In this document: in pieces, positions 41,005 through 51,686 of the stretch
How the letters are laid out: each line of letters starts with the position of its first letter
Position numbering within the stretch: the first letter of the stretch is position 1
Source: Cerrena zonata
Taxonomy: Eukaryota; Basidiomycota; Agaricomycetes; Polyporales; Cerrenaceae
NCBI GenBank assembly: GCA_038087015.1
Contig: JASBNA010000056.1
Span: 186,001 to 250,000 of the forward strand
DNA length: 64,000 nucleotides
Direction: 5' to 3'
Program-made: the position numbers and the translations under genes
Notes under the pieces: generated by a model
The model's database searches: none
What the model saw: the letters and a program-made list of their open reading frames with translations, nothing else
Told to the model about the DNA's origin: nothing

Positions 41005-44000
41005 ATGAGTGGATCATCCAAGTCATTGATACGGGCACTTGAAGCCGTGTTTGATCAATGGAACGAGAGTCCAATAAGTATCAAGGAACATTCGAACATG
41101 CCTGAAGCTAATGAATTATTTCGGATAATAGCGATATTTCATGATAAGCATAATACTATGCAAACAGTACGACCTTCAAATAATATGAATGAGGAATTAT
41201 ACCGGATATATAGTAAGCAGGTTGCTTCAGATACGAATGTCAGTAAAGAGTTGTTTTTTCTTGAAATTTTGAAGCAGATTCTGCCAATAATGATAGAAGA
41301 TGAGGTATTATTTTGGTTAAAGATCTATTTGAAGCCTGCTGTGGATAGTGCTGGGTTTGATCTTCAGTTTGTGAATAAATCAAGAGAATTCATTTTGTCC
41401 ATGACCACTAAACCAATGAACAGTCCCGACCCGTACTTGGTGGAAAGACGAGAAGGAATTGCCTTTATGGTGATGAATGAGATTCTTCGGATTTATATTG
41501 GACCAAAAGCTCGTGGGAATGATCAGTGCTATAACTTAATAAGGCTACATTATAACTCAAATGAAAGAGAGTCACAGTCCATGTGTGAAAGAATTAGGTT
41601 TATTGAAAAAAATTGTGCATTCTTATTACGAGACTATGGGTTGAAGTACTGTAAGAAATTTTTTGAATTACTTGATACTCATTTAGCCAAGGAGACTTCT
41701 AGATTAAAGTTTTGATTCTTCTTTCACAATTCACCTCATATCAAACATCAAGAGTTCAGGAGATTATCAATACTCCACTTTTTGGAAACCTATTGAATTC
41801 TATACTGTATGACTTGAGCGAAAGTATTGTTTTGGTTTCATTGTCAGTTCTAGTGATGATAATACCTCAAGTCTGTGATAAACTCTCGGGATACCTACCG
41901 GATTTATTGGTCATATATGTTCGCATAATCACTTGGAAACACTTGGATTCGAGATTGCCTGATCGATTATCTGGCTTGAAAAAGTTCCTAAAAGAAAGTT
42001 CAACAAATTGGGAAATTGCTAATTTTGATCCGTCGTACCATGATGAAGAAGTATCGTTCCAAACAAAATCAAAGATTGAATTTGACTCTTCTTATTTAGC
42101 AACTTTGATTTACGGGTTGTTCCCCTTGAATTTCAGGAAATTCCATGAAGCACCTTTGAATTATTTAGTTGAAAATCCTCCTAAAATTGTTGATCCAAGC
42201 TTTCTAATCAAAATTAATAATAGTTTTTCAAATGAAGGCGGTCCTTATGAAACTAATCTAGAATCAATAATCAAGTCCATGACTCGTAATTTTCTTAAAA
42301 GATTTTTATTACATCCAAATTTCCTTAATCCAAATCACACACTCAGGAGCGAGCTAAAAAATCCAATATCTTGGTTACTTGAAGAGATCACTGAAGAGAA
42401 TATTGTCTGCGAAGAGATTGCACTTGGTTGTCTTAATTTGAATCCCGACCTTTTCTTTATTATATCCGACGACGTCGTAGACGGGAAATCTACGACTTCA
42501 TCCACTTCAGATGCAAAATCAATTAAAAACCTGGATAATGATAGTTTTGGATTTGTTTATAGTGGAACTGGTAATAAGCTATTGAATAAATTAAATAGTG
42601 TCTCTTCTAGTAGTGGTAAGACATCTTTAAAAGGATCAAACTACTCTTCATTTAGTGGCCCATCATTCAAAGATCATATAACATCTCAGAAATTGGCTAA
42701 CTTGTCGTTGAATAGGAAACTATCGATTGTTTCAACGAATCTTATCATTGACGAAGCTCAGGATCAAAAAAAGGATGAAGGGCTAGGAATCCAATTCAAA
42801 GACGTTAATTTTGACAAGGGGCTTGCACAAGATCCTTCTGAAATAATTGAAGAAAGCGAGGATGAAAAGGAAGTTGGAGCCCCTGATGATGCAAACCGTG
42901 ATGCTTTAAATTATAAAAATTATAATAACAGTAATGTATCGATTAAGGATTTGTTTGATAATCATGAAAGATTATATACACCGCATCCATCGTATCAGGA
43001 TGTGCATAATGAACATGATCCCGAAGTTAATAATAATAATTCAATTCTGCATCCATTGAAGAATGCATCGAGTTTTTTAAATGATCATTTACAACTTCAA
43101 AAACCAGTTTCGTCTCCAACCACCTCAGTTGAAACTACCACTATCCATAAAGATTCTTTACTCAGTAGTGGCACTTCTTTTATTCTGGAAGATACGATTG
43201 GAATGCAATCACCAACGATGAATTCGGGTTCTAGCACTTCAATTGACTATTATCAACGAGAGCTCTTGTTGATGAAGAATGAATTAGAGTTTCTGAGTTA
43301 TATGAAGCATTTAAACAAGTTTCATTATATTCGGTTGAAATTACGAATGAATCGAATGTTACGGGAATCTTCAATGTTTGAAAATTCGATTGAAAATCGG
43401 AATAATTTTGTCAAATTACAGAACTTAACTACCAGTTATAATTCTTTGAGTGAATCTTTTAAAATCTTACAAAATGATAAAGATGAGATAAACCTAAAAA
43501 TGAGACAGGATAAATTGAAGTTGACCGATGAGATGATAAGCTTAAAAGAGGAAAATGAATCGTTGAGAGAAAACTTAGGAATCTTGATGAAAGAAAATGA
43601 AAAACTCGAAAATGATTTGCATTCCATACTTCATGAAAAATTACTTGTTAAAGAAGATGAGATTAAAAAATTGCTGCAAAAACTCAAAGATTACGAGACT
43701 CAATTACAAAAAATAGAGACAAACACCAAAGTTATCAATGATGATGAAAACAAAGTGGATGGAAATAAGACGGGCTTTTTCGTTAATGAATTAGAACAAG
43801 AAAACATAGAATTACGAACTAGCCTAAAAGCATTAACGCTTGATAACTCTCGCTTGAACCAGGATATAAAACAACTTGAAGAAATGCACGATATCAGCAT
43901 GAAAAACTACGAAAGTAAACTCAATGTTGTGAAAAATGACTTGAATGACAACGTCAGCCAACACACCATGAACTATGAAAAGAAATTGCAAGAGATGTCC

Positions 44001-44369
44001 AGAGTATTATTGAAATACGAATCACTTTTGGAAGATCGCAACTCTCAAATAATCCAGCTAACTACTTCCAAACCCATAAACATCACTGCAAGCCGTACCT
44101 CCTCCAAAGACGGAATAGAACCGGCAAGATTGAATAACCGTACATTCAACAGACCCTACACCAACGAGTATGGGTTTGATTTCGATATGCAAGCAAGATC
44201 GAATTCTTCCGAAGATACGGTTTCTTCTCCATCCATCACCAACGGAGTGCCACAAAACCTTCTCCAACAACAAAAGCCCTCTGCTGCTCTACAGTCCTCT
44301 ACCCAAGCTCCTCCTCCAATCATCAGAGGTAGAGGGGGCTACCAAAAACGTTCTAAAAAACATATGTAA
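41005..44369 (+). CDS. TSC1: Hamartin/Tsc1 homologue, one-base frameshift
   Basis: Tsc1 stabilises Tsc2, the GAP for Rheb, upstream of TORC1. ATG at 41005. The first 236 codons are helical (ALEAVFDQWNESPISIKEHS at the start). The frame breaks at TTTT 41710-41713, where one further T gives continuous reading into the second piece. That piece carries the hamartin N-terminal domain core (LVSLSVLVMIIPQVCDKLSG, then LLVIYVRIITWKHLDSRLPD). A Ser-rich disordered region spans roughly residues 490-740, and a long coiled coil roughly residues 760-1060, with a Pro/Arg-rich end. Joined length about 1122 residues, typical for fungal Tsc1. S. cerevisiae lost this gene, so presence argues against a close relative of it. 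Confidence 0.75.
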
Positions 44370-44888
44370 CTTGTCTATAGTCTAATGCTAATGATTTTCA
44401 ACGACTTTCTTTCTGCCCGACTTTATTACCGACTTCCCCTTAAAATCCTGCCTGGTGCCTTGTTTGACGTGGTTTGTCTCTGTCTGCCTGTCGTCTGTTT
44501 GTCAAACAAGGCTTGCAACGGCTGAAGTCGTCTGGTTCTCGGCCCCTTTCTACACCAACTTGCCCACGTAGCACTACTTCCTACATGCGTTTCAAATGCT
44601 TCTTCCACCAGCCTTGATATGCCATTGTTTCCTGTTCTGTTTGGCCCTCTTGATACCAAAAGCAAAGCATTTACGTGTTAACAAACTGAAAAATTGCCTG
44701 GAGCTAACAAAACAAAAAAAAAAAAAAACACTGTCACAGCCAAATAAAACAAGGTTCCGCGTTTTTTGGAAGAAGCTTTAGATTCTGACGTTTTTCTTTT
44801 GAAAAATTCACCATATTCCTTCTGGTTGTATCAATTGGTTTAACAATTGTCTGGTTATTGAGTTAAGTAGTTGAGATACACTGTGGCC
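44370..44888. other. Intergenic region between TSC1 and PMT4
   Basis: About 520 bp. It holds a perfect 12-bp inverted repeat (44457-44468 with 44501-44512) and a 16-base A-run near 44714-44729. Nothing else recognised. Confidence 0.5.
44457..44512. repeat. Perfect 12-bp inverted repeat with 32-nt loop downstream of TSC1
   Basis: GCCTTGTTTGAC at 44457-44468 is the exact reverse complement of GTCAAACAAGGC at 44501-44512. The spacer is pyrimidine-rich with repeated GTCTG/CTGTC. It could form a hairpin in the TSC1 3' region. Confidence 0.8.
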
Positions 44889-47165
44889 ATGTCTCAGAGC
44901 TTGAAGAAAAGAACCGAGAAGGGCACTGGTAAGAAGGCCAGTCCTCAACCAGAAACGTATACCGATGATGACTTGAACAAAACGAAAGCTTATGAAAGGG
45001 CCGAAGAAGAAGAGGAAGAGCCTAATCATAGATACTGGGTAGCTATGATATTGGTTACGTTATTGGCAATCTACGTTCGTTTCAATAAGATTGGCACTCC
45101 AGATAAAGTTGTCTTTGACGAGGTTCATTTTGGGAAGTTTGCTTCATATTATTTAGAAAGAACTTATTTTTTCGATTTACATCCTCCATTTGCTAAGTTA
45201 TTGATTGCCTTTGCCGGTTGGATTGTTGGTTATGATGGGTCTTTCAAATTCGAAAACATTGGCGATAATTATATTAGCCATGGTGTTCCTTATATTGCTT
45301 ATAGATCATTACTGGGGATTCAAGGTACTTTGGTTGTTCCAATTGTATTTTGGACTATGAAGACTTTGAAATTCTCAGTTCCTGCTTGTTTATTATCCAG
45401 TATTTTAATCTGTTTTGATAATGCTCATGTGGTTGATTCTCGTTTGATTTTATTAGACGCAACCTTGATTTTAAGTGTTGCCTTAACTATTTATCTGTAT
45501 GTTAAATTTAGTACTTATCGTCGTCAACCTTTTACTAGATGGTGGTGGATTTGGTTAACTTTAACTGGGGTCTCGTTATCTTGTGTTATTTCAACCAAAT
45601 ACGTTGGTGTTTTCACTTATGTCACTATTGGTATTGGGGTATTACATGAATTGTGGATCTTATTGGATTATAAAAAGGGTTTGACCATTCCTGAATTGGC
45701 TAAACATTTCTTTGCTAGATTATGGTCTTTAATTGTTTTCCCATTCTGTATTTATTTATTCTGGTTTTATTTACATTTTGCAATTTTAAATAAATCTGGT
45801 CCTGGTGACTCTTTTATGTCTTCTGATTTTCAAGAAACTTTAATTGAATCTCCTTTAGCCAGATTATCTAAAACTGTCAATTATTATGATATCATTACCA
45901 TTAGACATAAAGAAACTGATTCCTTTTTACATTCTCATGAAGCAATTTATCCATTACGTTATGAAGATGGTAGAATTTCATCTCATACTCAACAAGTTAC
46001 TTGTGTTTTCGATCCAGAAAGTAAAGAAGCTGAGGATGTCAATAATCAATGGGAAATTGTACCAACTAAGGAAAATCTGCAGTTTGATAAAGGAGTTGCT
46101 GTCTTTACTAATGATATCGTTAGATTTAGACATATTGGTACCGGTGGTTATTTATTAACTCATGACGTTGCTTCTCCTTTGAAAGCTACCAATGAAGAAT
46201 TTACCATTGCTCATGGTGACGATGCTGAAGAAAAATATAATGAAACTTTATTCAGATTACGTTTTTCACAAACCGGTTCTGGAACTAAAAATAAGAGGAA
46301 AGTGGTTAAATCAAAGGCTACTCCTTTAAAAATCATTCATGTTGATACTGTGGTGGCAATGTGGACCCATGATGATGAATTATTACCAGAATGGGGGTTT
46401 GGTCATCAAGAAGTTAGTGGTAATAAAAAAATTCAAGATAGAGATAATTCTTGGTATTTTGATGATATTGTTAATTTAGAAGAAGAAGATCCAAGACATA
46501 ACTACGTTCCGAAAGTAGTTAAACATAGACCTTTCTTACAAAAATGGTGGGAATTACAAGGTCTTATGTTTTATCATAATAACTTGTTATCTTCAGAACA
46601 TCCATTTGCTTCCCAACCAGACGCTTGGCCATTGGCTTTATCTGGGGTTTCTTTCTGGAATGATAATGATGAAAGAAAACAAATCTTTTTCATTGGTAAT
46701 GTCATTGGTTTCTGGACAGAAGTGGGTTTCTTAGCAATCTATCTTGGTTTACTCTTAGCTGATCAAGTTACTCGTCGTCGTAACGTCCATATTTTAAGCA
46801 ATAAAGCAAGATCAAGATTATATAACACCTTGGGTTTCTTCTTTGCTGGTTGGGCTGCTCATTACTTCCCTTTCTACTTAATGAATAGACAAAAATTCTT
46901 ACATCATTATTTACCAGCTCATTTAATTGCTGCCATGTTCACTGGTGGTTTGGTTGAATTTTTGTTTTCTAAAAACTCAACCACCTCTAACCGTTTGACT
47001 GGTGCTAATAGACTCAAGGCAACTGCCTTGGTCTTGGTCATCTCCATTGGGGTCATTTGGTTCTTCTTCTACTTTAGACCAATCACCTACGGTGATATTA
47101 GCATAGCTCCTGAAGAAATTAAGAAAAGACAATGGTTAGATATCAAATTACATTATGCCAAATAA
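44889..47165 (+). CDS. PMT4: Protein O-mannosyltransferase Pmt4
   Basis: 758 codons from ATG 44889 (MSQSLKKRTEKG); a TTG-initiated extension is rejected. An ER membrane enzyme that transfers mannose from dolichol-phosphate-mannose to Ser/Thr of secretory proteins; Pmt4 acts as a homodimer, favouring membrane-anchored substrates. DEVHFGKFASYYLERTYFFD contains the catalytic D-E pair. PPFAKLLIAFAGW and VNYYDIITIRHKETDSFLHS (the first MIR motif) agree with Pmt4 rather than Pmt1 or Pmt2. Many membrane segments flank a luminal MIR region (about residues 305-510). The two in-frame CTGs I noticed (45495 and 46077) fall at non-conserved positions. Length matches yeast (762). Confidence 0.93.
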   Translation: MSQSLKKRTEKGTGKKASPQPETYTDDDLNKTKAYERAEEEEEEPNHRYWVAMILVTLLAIYVRFNKIGTPDKVVFDEVHFGKFASYYLERTYFFDLHPPFAKLLIAFAGWIVGYDGSFKFENIGDNYISHGVPYIAYRSLLGIQGTLVVPIVFWTMKTLKFSVPACLLSSILICFDNAHVVDSRLILLDATLILSVALTIYLYVKFSTYRRQPFTRWWWIWLTLTGVSLSCVISTKYVGVFTYVTIGIGVLHELWILLDYKKGLTIPELAKHFFARLWSLIVFPFCIYLFWFYLHFAILNKSGPGDSFMSSDFQETLIESPLARLSKTVNYYDIITIRHKETDSFLHSHEAIYPLRYEDGRISSHTQQVTCVFDPESKEAEDVNNQWEIVPTKENLQFDKGVAVFTNDIVRFRHIGTGGYLLTHDVASPLKATNEEFTIAHGDDAEEKYNETLFRLRFSQTGSGTKNKRKVVKSKATPLKIIHVDTVVAMWTHDDELLPEWGFGHQEVSGNKKIQDRDNSWYFDDIVNLEEEDPRHNYVPKVVKHRPFLQKWWELQGLMFYHNNLLSSEHPFASQPDAWPLALSGVSFWNDNDERKQIFFIGNVIGFWTEVGFLAIYLGLLLADQVTRRRNVHILSNKARSRLYNTLGFFFAGWAAHYFPFYLMNRQKFLHHYLPAHLIAAMFTGGLVEFLFSKNSTTSNRLTGANRLKATALVLVISIGVIWFFFYFRPITYGDISIAPEEIKKRQWLDIKLHYAK

Positions 47166-47385
47166 TCTTCTCTCTCTCTATTTGCTTCCATGTCTCCTTC
47201 TTGAAGGCTCTTTCCATGAAAGTATAATCTGTTATAGTATAATCAAATATTGTTATAGTTTTATTCGTTTGTACGTTATGCCGCAAAAAAAGTAGCTGAA
47301 AGACATGTGCGCAGCGAATTCTCCAGCAAATTCTTATCAAAATTTTTCATTTTAAGAGAAAGTACTCCACTCACCTTCACCAGTA

Positions 47386-48594
47386 ATGCCTGCTTCCACG
47401 TCTGTCAGAGCCTTTTTGGCTGGCTTGAAAAGCCAATTAACTTCTCAAAGTGTTAAATCTCCAGTTCGGTTTGTTACTGGGAACCAATCTGCTGATATGG
47501 ATTCGGTTATAAGTGCCATCAGTTATTCTTACTTTCAATTTATATTTGATCCTAGTATTACATTGGTTCCCTTGATCAATATTCCCAGGGCGGATTTAAG
47601 TTTAAGAAGGGATATTGTTTTGTTGCTTAAATCCCATAGCATAACCGAAGATGTCTTATTTTTCCTTGAAGATTTGGAAGAGATGAGTCAAAATGATCGA
47701 GTTATTGAATTGGTTTTGGTTGACCATTGTAATATCCAAGGAGAACTGCTTTCTAAACTTTCGAATGAAAAGAGATTGAAAGTTATCAGCATTATAGACC
47801 ATCACGCTGACGAAGGAGTATTTTTGGATAGTCATCCTAGAATAATTCAACTGAATGGATCGTGTTCGTCACTTGTATTTAATTACTGGTTTGATCAATT
47901 CAATAATCGGGAAATTTTCCAAAATCATGAACTAGTTCAGCTTTTGTTGGGTCCCTTATTGGTAGACACTTCTAATATGACTCAAAAAGTTGAAGAAAAT
48001 GATACTTTATCGTATAAAAGGTATAAAGGATTGTTAAACCTTGCGGAAGACCCCAATAAGATGAATTGTTTAAATAAGCCTGATACTAAGAGAGATTTGG
48101 ATGATTTTTACAAACAATTGAAAAAGGCTAAAAAGGACTTGGAAGGATTTAGTTTTTATGATATTTTGAGAAAAGATTATAAACAATTTAACTTTATTAA
48201 TAAGTCTAGCAGTGTTAATGTTGGGTTTAGTTCATTAGGTAAATCAATTTATTGGATCTCTAAAAATTTCAAGATTGATGTAATTGAAAAAACCCTTGAA
48301 TCTATAATGAATGATTTAAACTTGGACGTTATAGTAATCACTACATCTTATACCAAGAAGGAGAACGATGAATACACTAGAGAGTTTGTATATTATTATA
48401 AGGATGCTAAGTTTGAATCTATAAGTGAATTAGCCAAAGAATTAGAATTGAATGATGAAATTTATCATCAAGATAAATTAAATGAAATGAAACTGATTAA
48501 TAATTTAAAAATTTTTAATCAAGTTAATATCAAAGCTTCAAGAAAGCAAGTGGTACCAGTTGTTAAAGATATATTAGAAACTAAATTAGCCTAG
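47386..48594 (+). CDS. PPX1: Exopolyphosphatase Ppx1 (DHH family)
   Basis: 402 codons, ATG at 47386. Hydrolyses inorganic polyphosphate from the end. DHH-family motifs in order: TGNQSADMDSVISA (residues about 31-44, metal-binding aspartates), VLVDHCN, IIDHHADEG (the DHH signature), GSCSSLV, and LLGPLLVDTSNMTQ. A C-terminal DHHA2 domain covers about residues 225-400. Length matches yeast Ppx1 (397). Its stop codon overlaps the end of the convergent gene by 9 bp. In S. cerevisiae PPX1 neighbours RPN10; here RPN10 lies about 11 kb away. Confidence 0.92.
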   Translation: MPASTSVRAFLAGLKSQLTSQSVKSPVRFVTGNQSADMDSVISAISYSYFQFIFDPSITLVPLINIPRADLSLRRDIVLLLKSHSITEDVLFFLEDLEEMSQNDRVIELVLVDHCNIQGELLSKLSNEKRLKVISIIDHHADEGVFLDSHPRIIQLNGSCSSLVFNYWFDQFNNREIFQNHELVQLLLGPLLVDTSNMTQKVEENDTLSYKRYKGLLNLAEDPNKMNCLNKPDTKRDLDDFYKQLKKAKKDLEGFSFYDILRKDYKQFNFINKSSSVNVGFSSLGKSIYWISKNFKIDVIEKTLESIMNDLNLDVIVITTSYTKKENDEYTREFVYYYKDAKFESISELAKELELNDEIYHQDKLNEMKLINNLKIFNQVNIKASRKQVVPVVKDILETKLA

Positions 48595-49593
48595 ATAACT
48601 TATTTTGCGATTAATCGATTTAATTTCAATCAGTTTACTTCTGTCAGGTAGTTTATCATTAATGTAATCAAGTCTTTGTAAAAATTGAAGGAAGATATCA
48701 TCTTCCAATACGATTTCTTCAAAATCATTAGAGTCGTTAGTATCATCGTATAAAATTTTCAAGCAATTTTCGAGTTTGATCCCTGAAATTGAAACTTTTA
48801 ATCCAACCCCCACGGTCCAGATATTCAAAGATTTATCATCTGATGTATTCACAACTTTAAAATTCCGTCCAGCAGTAGAATTGATCTTATCCAAGAGATT
48901 ATAGTAAACGTAGAGGTACAGCGGATAAGTTTCAATAGTATCATTATAAGATAATTTCAAATTCCATTTAAATATCTTGTTATTTTTACCAAGTATTTCA
49001 CCACAAACACACTTGGGATCAAGAGTCGTCATCAAATACGAAGTCCCAATGTACACTTCCCCTGCTTGAGGTGACAAATGCTGATAGTTTTTATCATGAA
49101 TGAAAGATGGATTATGAGGTTTATGACAATGCCAAAAATCCATCATTTCGTACCACAATTCAGACGGCATATCCCTAAAATTTGCCTGTGTCGAATCAAT
49201 GATACTGGCATTACAACCATGGCATAAAAACTTAAACTCATTCTTCTGAGTCTCTGGGTTAATTGAAGTCTTGCTTAACAAGTCCTTCACTGACCATTTC
49301 TGTAAGTCAGAATCAATAAGATGGTTCATAAAGGACTCGTTGATCTCCGACCCCACGTTCATCTTGATACTCAAGCTACCATTTTTGCTTATAAGTTGAG
49401 TTATTTTAGTATTGTTATCGGTTATTGATATTGGTAGATCAATTTTATACCTTGTTGAACCAAGTTCAACCATGAACTCGTTCGGTCCTATTAAGCTTAC
49501 CCGGGATAGTTTGGCCGACCCATCGGCCACGTCCATGTTAATGGACAATGTCCCCAATCTCGGAAGGTAATCAACAATGTACATGGGCGTCAT
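48586..49593 (-). CDS. IPA1: UBE3D/Ipa1-type HECT-like E2-binding protein
   Basis: 335 codons, ATG at 49593. The family signature (DMPSELWYEMMDFWHCHKP, about residues 138-156) matches the HECT-like E2-binding proteins: human UBE3D and yeast Ipa1 (YJR141W, 347 residues), implicated in mRNA 3'-end processing. Candidate zinc ligands are FLCHGCN upstream, the CH of WHCHKP, and CVCG near residue 190. A second ATG at residue 4 is also possible. The assignment is supported by synteny: HIR3, the YJR142W-like Nudix gene and PMT4, close neighbours of IPA1 in S. cerevisiae, all lie within 18 kb. The last 9 bases overlap the PPX1 3' end. Confidence 0.8.
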   Translation of the reverse strand: MTPMYIVDYLPRLGTLSINMDVADGSAKLSRVSLIGPNEFMVELGSTRYKIDLPISITDNNTKITQLISKNGSLSIKMNVGSEINESFMNHLIDSDLQKWSVKDLLSKTSINPETQKNEFKFLCHGCNASIIDSTQANFRDMPSELWYEMMDFWHCHKPHNPSFIHDKNYQHLSPQAGEVYIGTSYLMTTLDPKCVCGEILGKNNKIFKWNLKLSYNDTIETYPLYLYVYYNLLDKINSTAGRNFKVVNTSDDKSLNIWTVGVGLKVSISGIKLENCLKILYDDTNDSNDFEEIVLEDDIFLQFLQRLDYINDKLPDRSKLIEIKSINRKISYLG

Positions 49594-50390
49594 TCCTCTG
49601 GGTCTTAAAGAGGTCTTCTTCTATAACTCATCGCCGTTGTTTTTCATCGAGGACGCACCCGTACATCCCAGTCTTCCTCGGGCCTAAGCTTTCGCCCGAG
49701 CCATGACCTTCACAATACAATAATAACTGTACAATTGTATAACTGAATAACTGTACAATTGTATAATTGTATAACTGTACAATTGTATTGTGTATCTGTA
49801 TTGTATACTTGTAGTATACTATTGTGTATAGTGATTACACTGCTGAATCTAATTGTCGTGATATAATTTTGAACATTGAAAAACTTCTATTATGTCCCAT
49901 TCTCGTACCATCATCTACTTCTATACAAATTGACATGTCAAACATGCTTTTACAATAGTGAAAAATGGAAAACAACTTGTTTCTGTATGAGGTCATACCT
50001 TCGAAGACTCGGCCCTGGTCCAAGACCAATTACCAGGAGCTTTGGCATGCCAACTCATCCTGAGACAAAGATGAGCTAGTCTCTTCCATTTGTAATACAA
50101 CAGGAAATCTTGGTTAATGCCCGGATATTGGGCCCTTGAACAGCTTCGGGCTAACCCAAATTAGCCAATTAACTGACTCTGGCACCAACTTTGCCGTTTC
50201 AAGCCGTTATCAACAACAATTGCTTCAAGCAAATTAAGGTACGGATGCAGTAATTCTTTTTTTTTTTTTTTGTTTTGTTAGAGGCTATTTTTGCTGTATT
50301 TTTAGCGAGATGGTCAGCTCGGGGCCCTTTAGAAGTATATAAAGATTGGAAATTCTTGAGTTTGGTGTGTGAAGCGTTGGTTCTTCAAGT
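49594..50390. other. Intergenic region with palindromic tandem repeat
   Basis: About 800 bp. It includes the 24-bp-period palindrome repeat at 49730-49787 followed by alternating GTATAC-like sequence to 49835. A pyrimidine tract (50256-50270) and a TATATAAAG at 50336-50344 stand about 50 bp upstream of the next ATG and may be its TATA box. Short frames here are not convincing. Confidence 0.5.
49730..49787. repeat. Three copies of the palindrome TACAATTGTA at exact 24-bp spacing
   Basis: The perfect palindrome TACAATTGTA occurs at 49730-49739, 49754-49763 and 49778-49787, with related ATTGTATAACTG sequence between. Further GTATAC and AGTATACT elements follow to about 49830. Confidence 0.85.
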
Positions 50391-51614
50391 ATGATAGCGT
50401 CAGTGATTCTTCGAGTTCTTCCGTTTGCAACATTCTGGTTCCCATTGTTGCTCAGTGTGAAGCTGATATCGGATCTTAAGAATACCCCAAAGTATGGGGA
50501 AAATGGTATATTTTTGTTAAATTATTGGTTATGTTATGTTGTTAGTGACCGGATTATTGGGTGGGTGGTTGAAATGGACTGGAAAGTGATGTTGGTGAGT
50601 GAATTGTTCAAGAGTTGGTTATTCTACAACCATGGTTGCTTAATGATTAATTACTATTTTATCGATGGGTTATTTAGAAATGTTTTCATTCAGAGAAACT
50701 CTGATTATACTACATTACAGGTGTTTGAGACCAAGTTGATTGACCCTTTGGTTGATAAGTTCATATTGAATAATTACTTATTACAGTTTTTTTTCAGTTT
50801 TTTCAATAATATAAGGTCACCATGGTTATCGTCAATGGTTGGGTTGAATAAGGAATTGAAAGCTAAATACTTGGATGGACAGCAAACTGTGTTGGATATT
50901 TCAATCAACTACCTTTGTTTCATCGATAATGAAGAGTCTTTGGATAGAAGCTACCAAAATTCGTTATATTTTATGAAATCGGTGGGCTCATTATTATTTG
51001 TTAGCAAAGGATCGATTGACGTTGTGCAAGAGAGGCCTATTACCCCATCTCCCACTGTTTCGCCTTCTCGCTCCACTCCTTCGAGCCCCCGTTCGAATCC
51101 TTCGAGTCCTCCGCTGTCGATTTCTTCACCTAAACAATCTGCTCGTCTGCCTCGTTCGGTTTCTTCTTCTGAAAGTTCTCCCCGTCGTTCCACTCCATAC
51201 CCCACCAAAAATGATTATCTTGATACTTTACAACCAATCCATGCCGCTATTGATGAGTCTAGGACGGGTTACGTTCCTGAAATGAAAACCAATCCTCGTA
51301 GTCGATCTTCCTCGATGTCGGAAAAATTGAGTGATTCAATACGAAGTAAAATCATCGTTGATGATTTGAAGTATAATAAGTCTACCGATTTGGCTCGTAA
51401 TCGATCAATTTCTGATAAAAACGATTTGAATCGTAATCGGTCCTTATCGAAGAAATTAGATCTTGGTCGTAATAAACCAATCAATAACCCAAATGTTCCC
51501 TTGGTTTATAAAAGTGATCAATCAGTTCCACCCAAATTGGTAACGCAAGAAAGTTCTACGTTATTGGCTCCAGAATTAGAATACCATATAGTGCTGCAAA
51601 CTAGAAAGTTATGA
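50391..51614 (+). CDS. TB2/DP1/HVA22-like membrane protein with Ser/Arg-rich tail, paralogue A
   Basis: 407 codons, ATG at 50391. The N-terminal ~110 residues contain hydrophobic hairpin-type segments fitting the TB2/DP1/HVA22 (REEP/Yop1) pattern: WFPLLLSVKLISDL, then FLLNYWLCYVV and KSWLFYNHGCLMINYY. Proteins of this type bend ER tubules; the assignment is by pattern only. Residues 220-300 are Ser/Pro-rich with many SP sites. Residues 325-375 hold repeats of D-L-x-R-N-R-S-x-S. The protein ends with LEYHIVLQTRKL, shared with the convergent paralogue (IEYHVV). TATA-like sequence lies about 50 bp upstream. Confidence 0.6.
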   Translation: MIASVILRVLPFATFWFPLLLSVKLISDLKNTPKYGENGIFLLNYWLCYVVSDRIIGWVVEMDWKVMLVSELFKSWLFYNHGCLMINYYFIDGLFRNVFIQRNSDYTTLQVFETKLIDPLVDKFILNNYLLQFFFSFFNNIRSPWLSSMVGLNKELKAKYLDGQQTVLDISINYLCFIDNEESLDRSYQNSLYFMKSVGSLLFVSKGSIDVVQERPITPSPTVSPSRSTPSSPRSNPSSPPLSISSPKQSARLPRSVSSSESSPRRSTPYPTKNDYLDTLQPIHAAIDESRTGYVPEMKTNPRSRSSSMSEKLSDSIRSKIIVDDLKYNKSTDLARNRSISDKNDLNRNRSLSKKLDLGRNKPINNPNVPLVYKSDQSVPPKLVTQESSTLLAPELEYHIVLQTRKL

Positions 51615-51686
51615 TACAAATGTTTATAATGATTAATGAAAATTTATTAAATTACCGTAAATTGATTTAAGAAAATCGTAAACTCG

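Noticed and set aside
45886..46158. 90-residue plus-strand frame inside PMT4
   Set aside because: Out-of-frame shadow of the conserved MIR-domain coding sequence.
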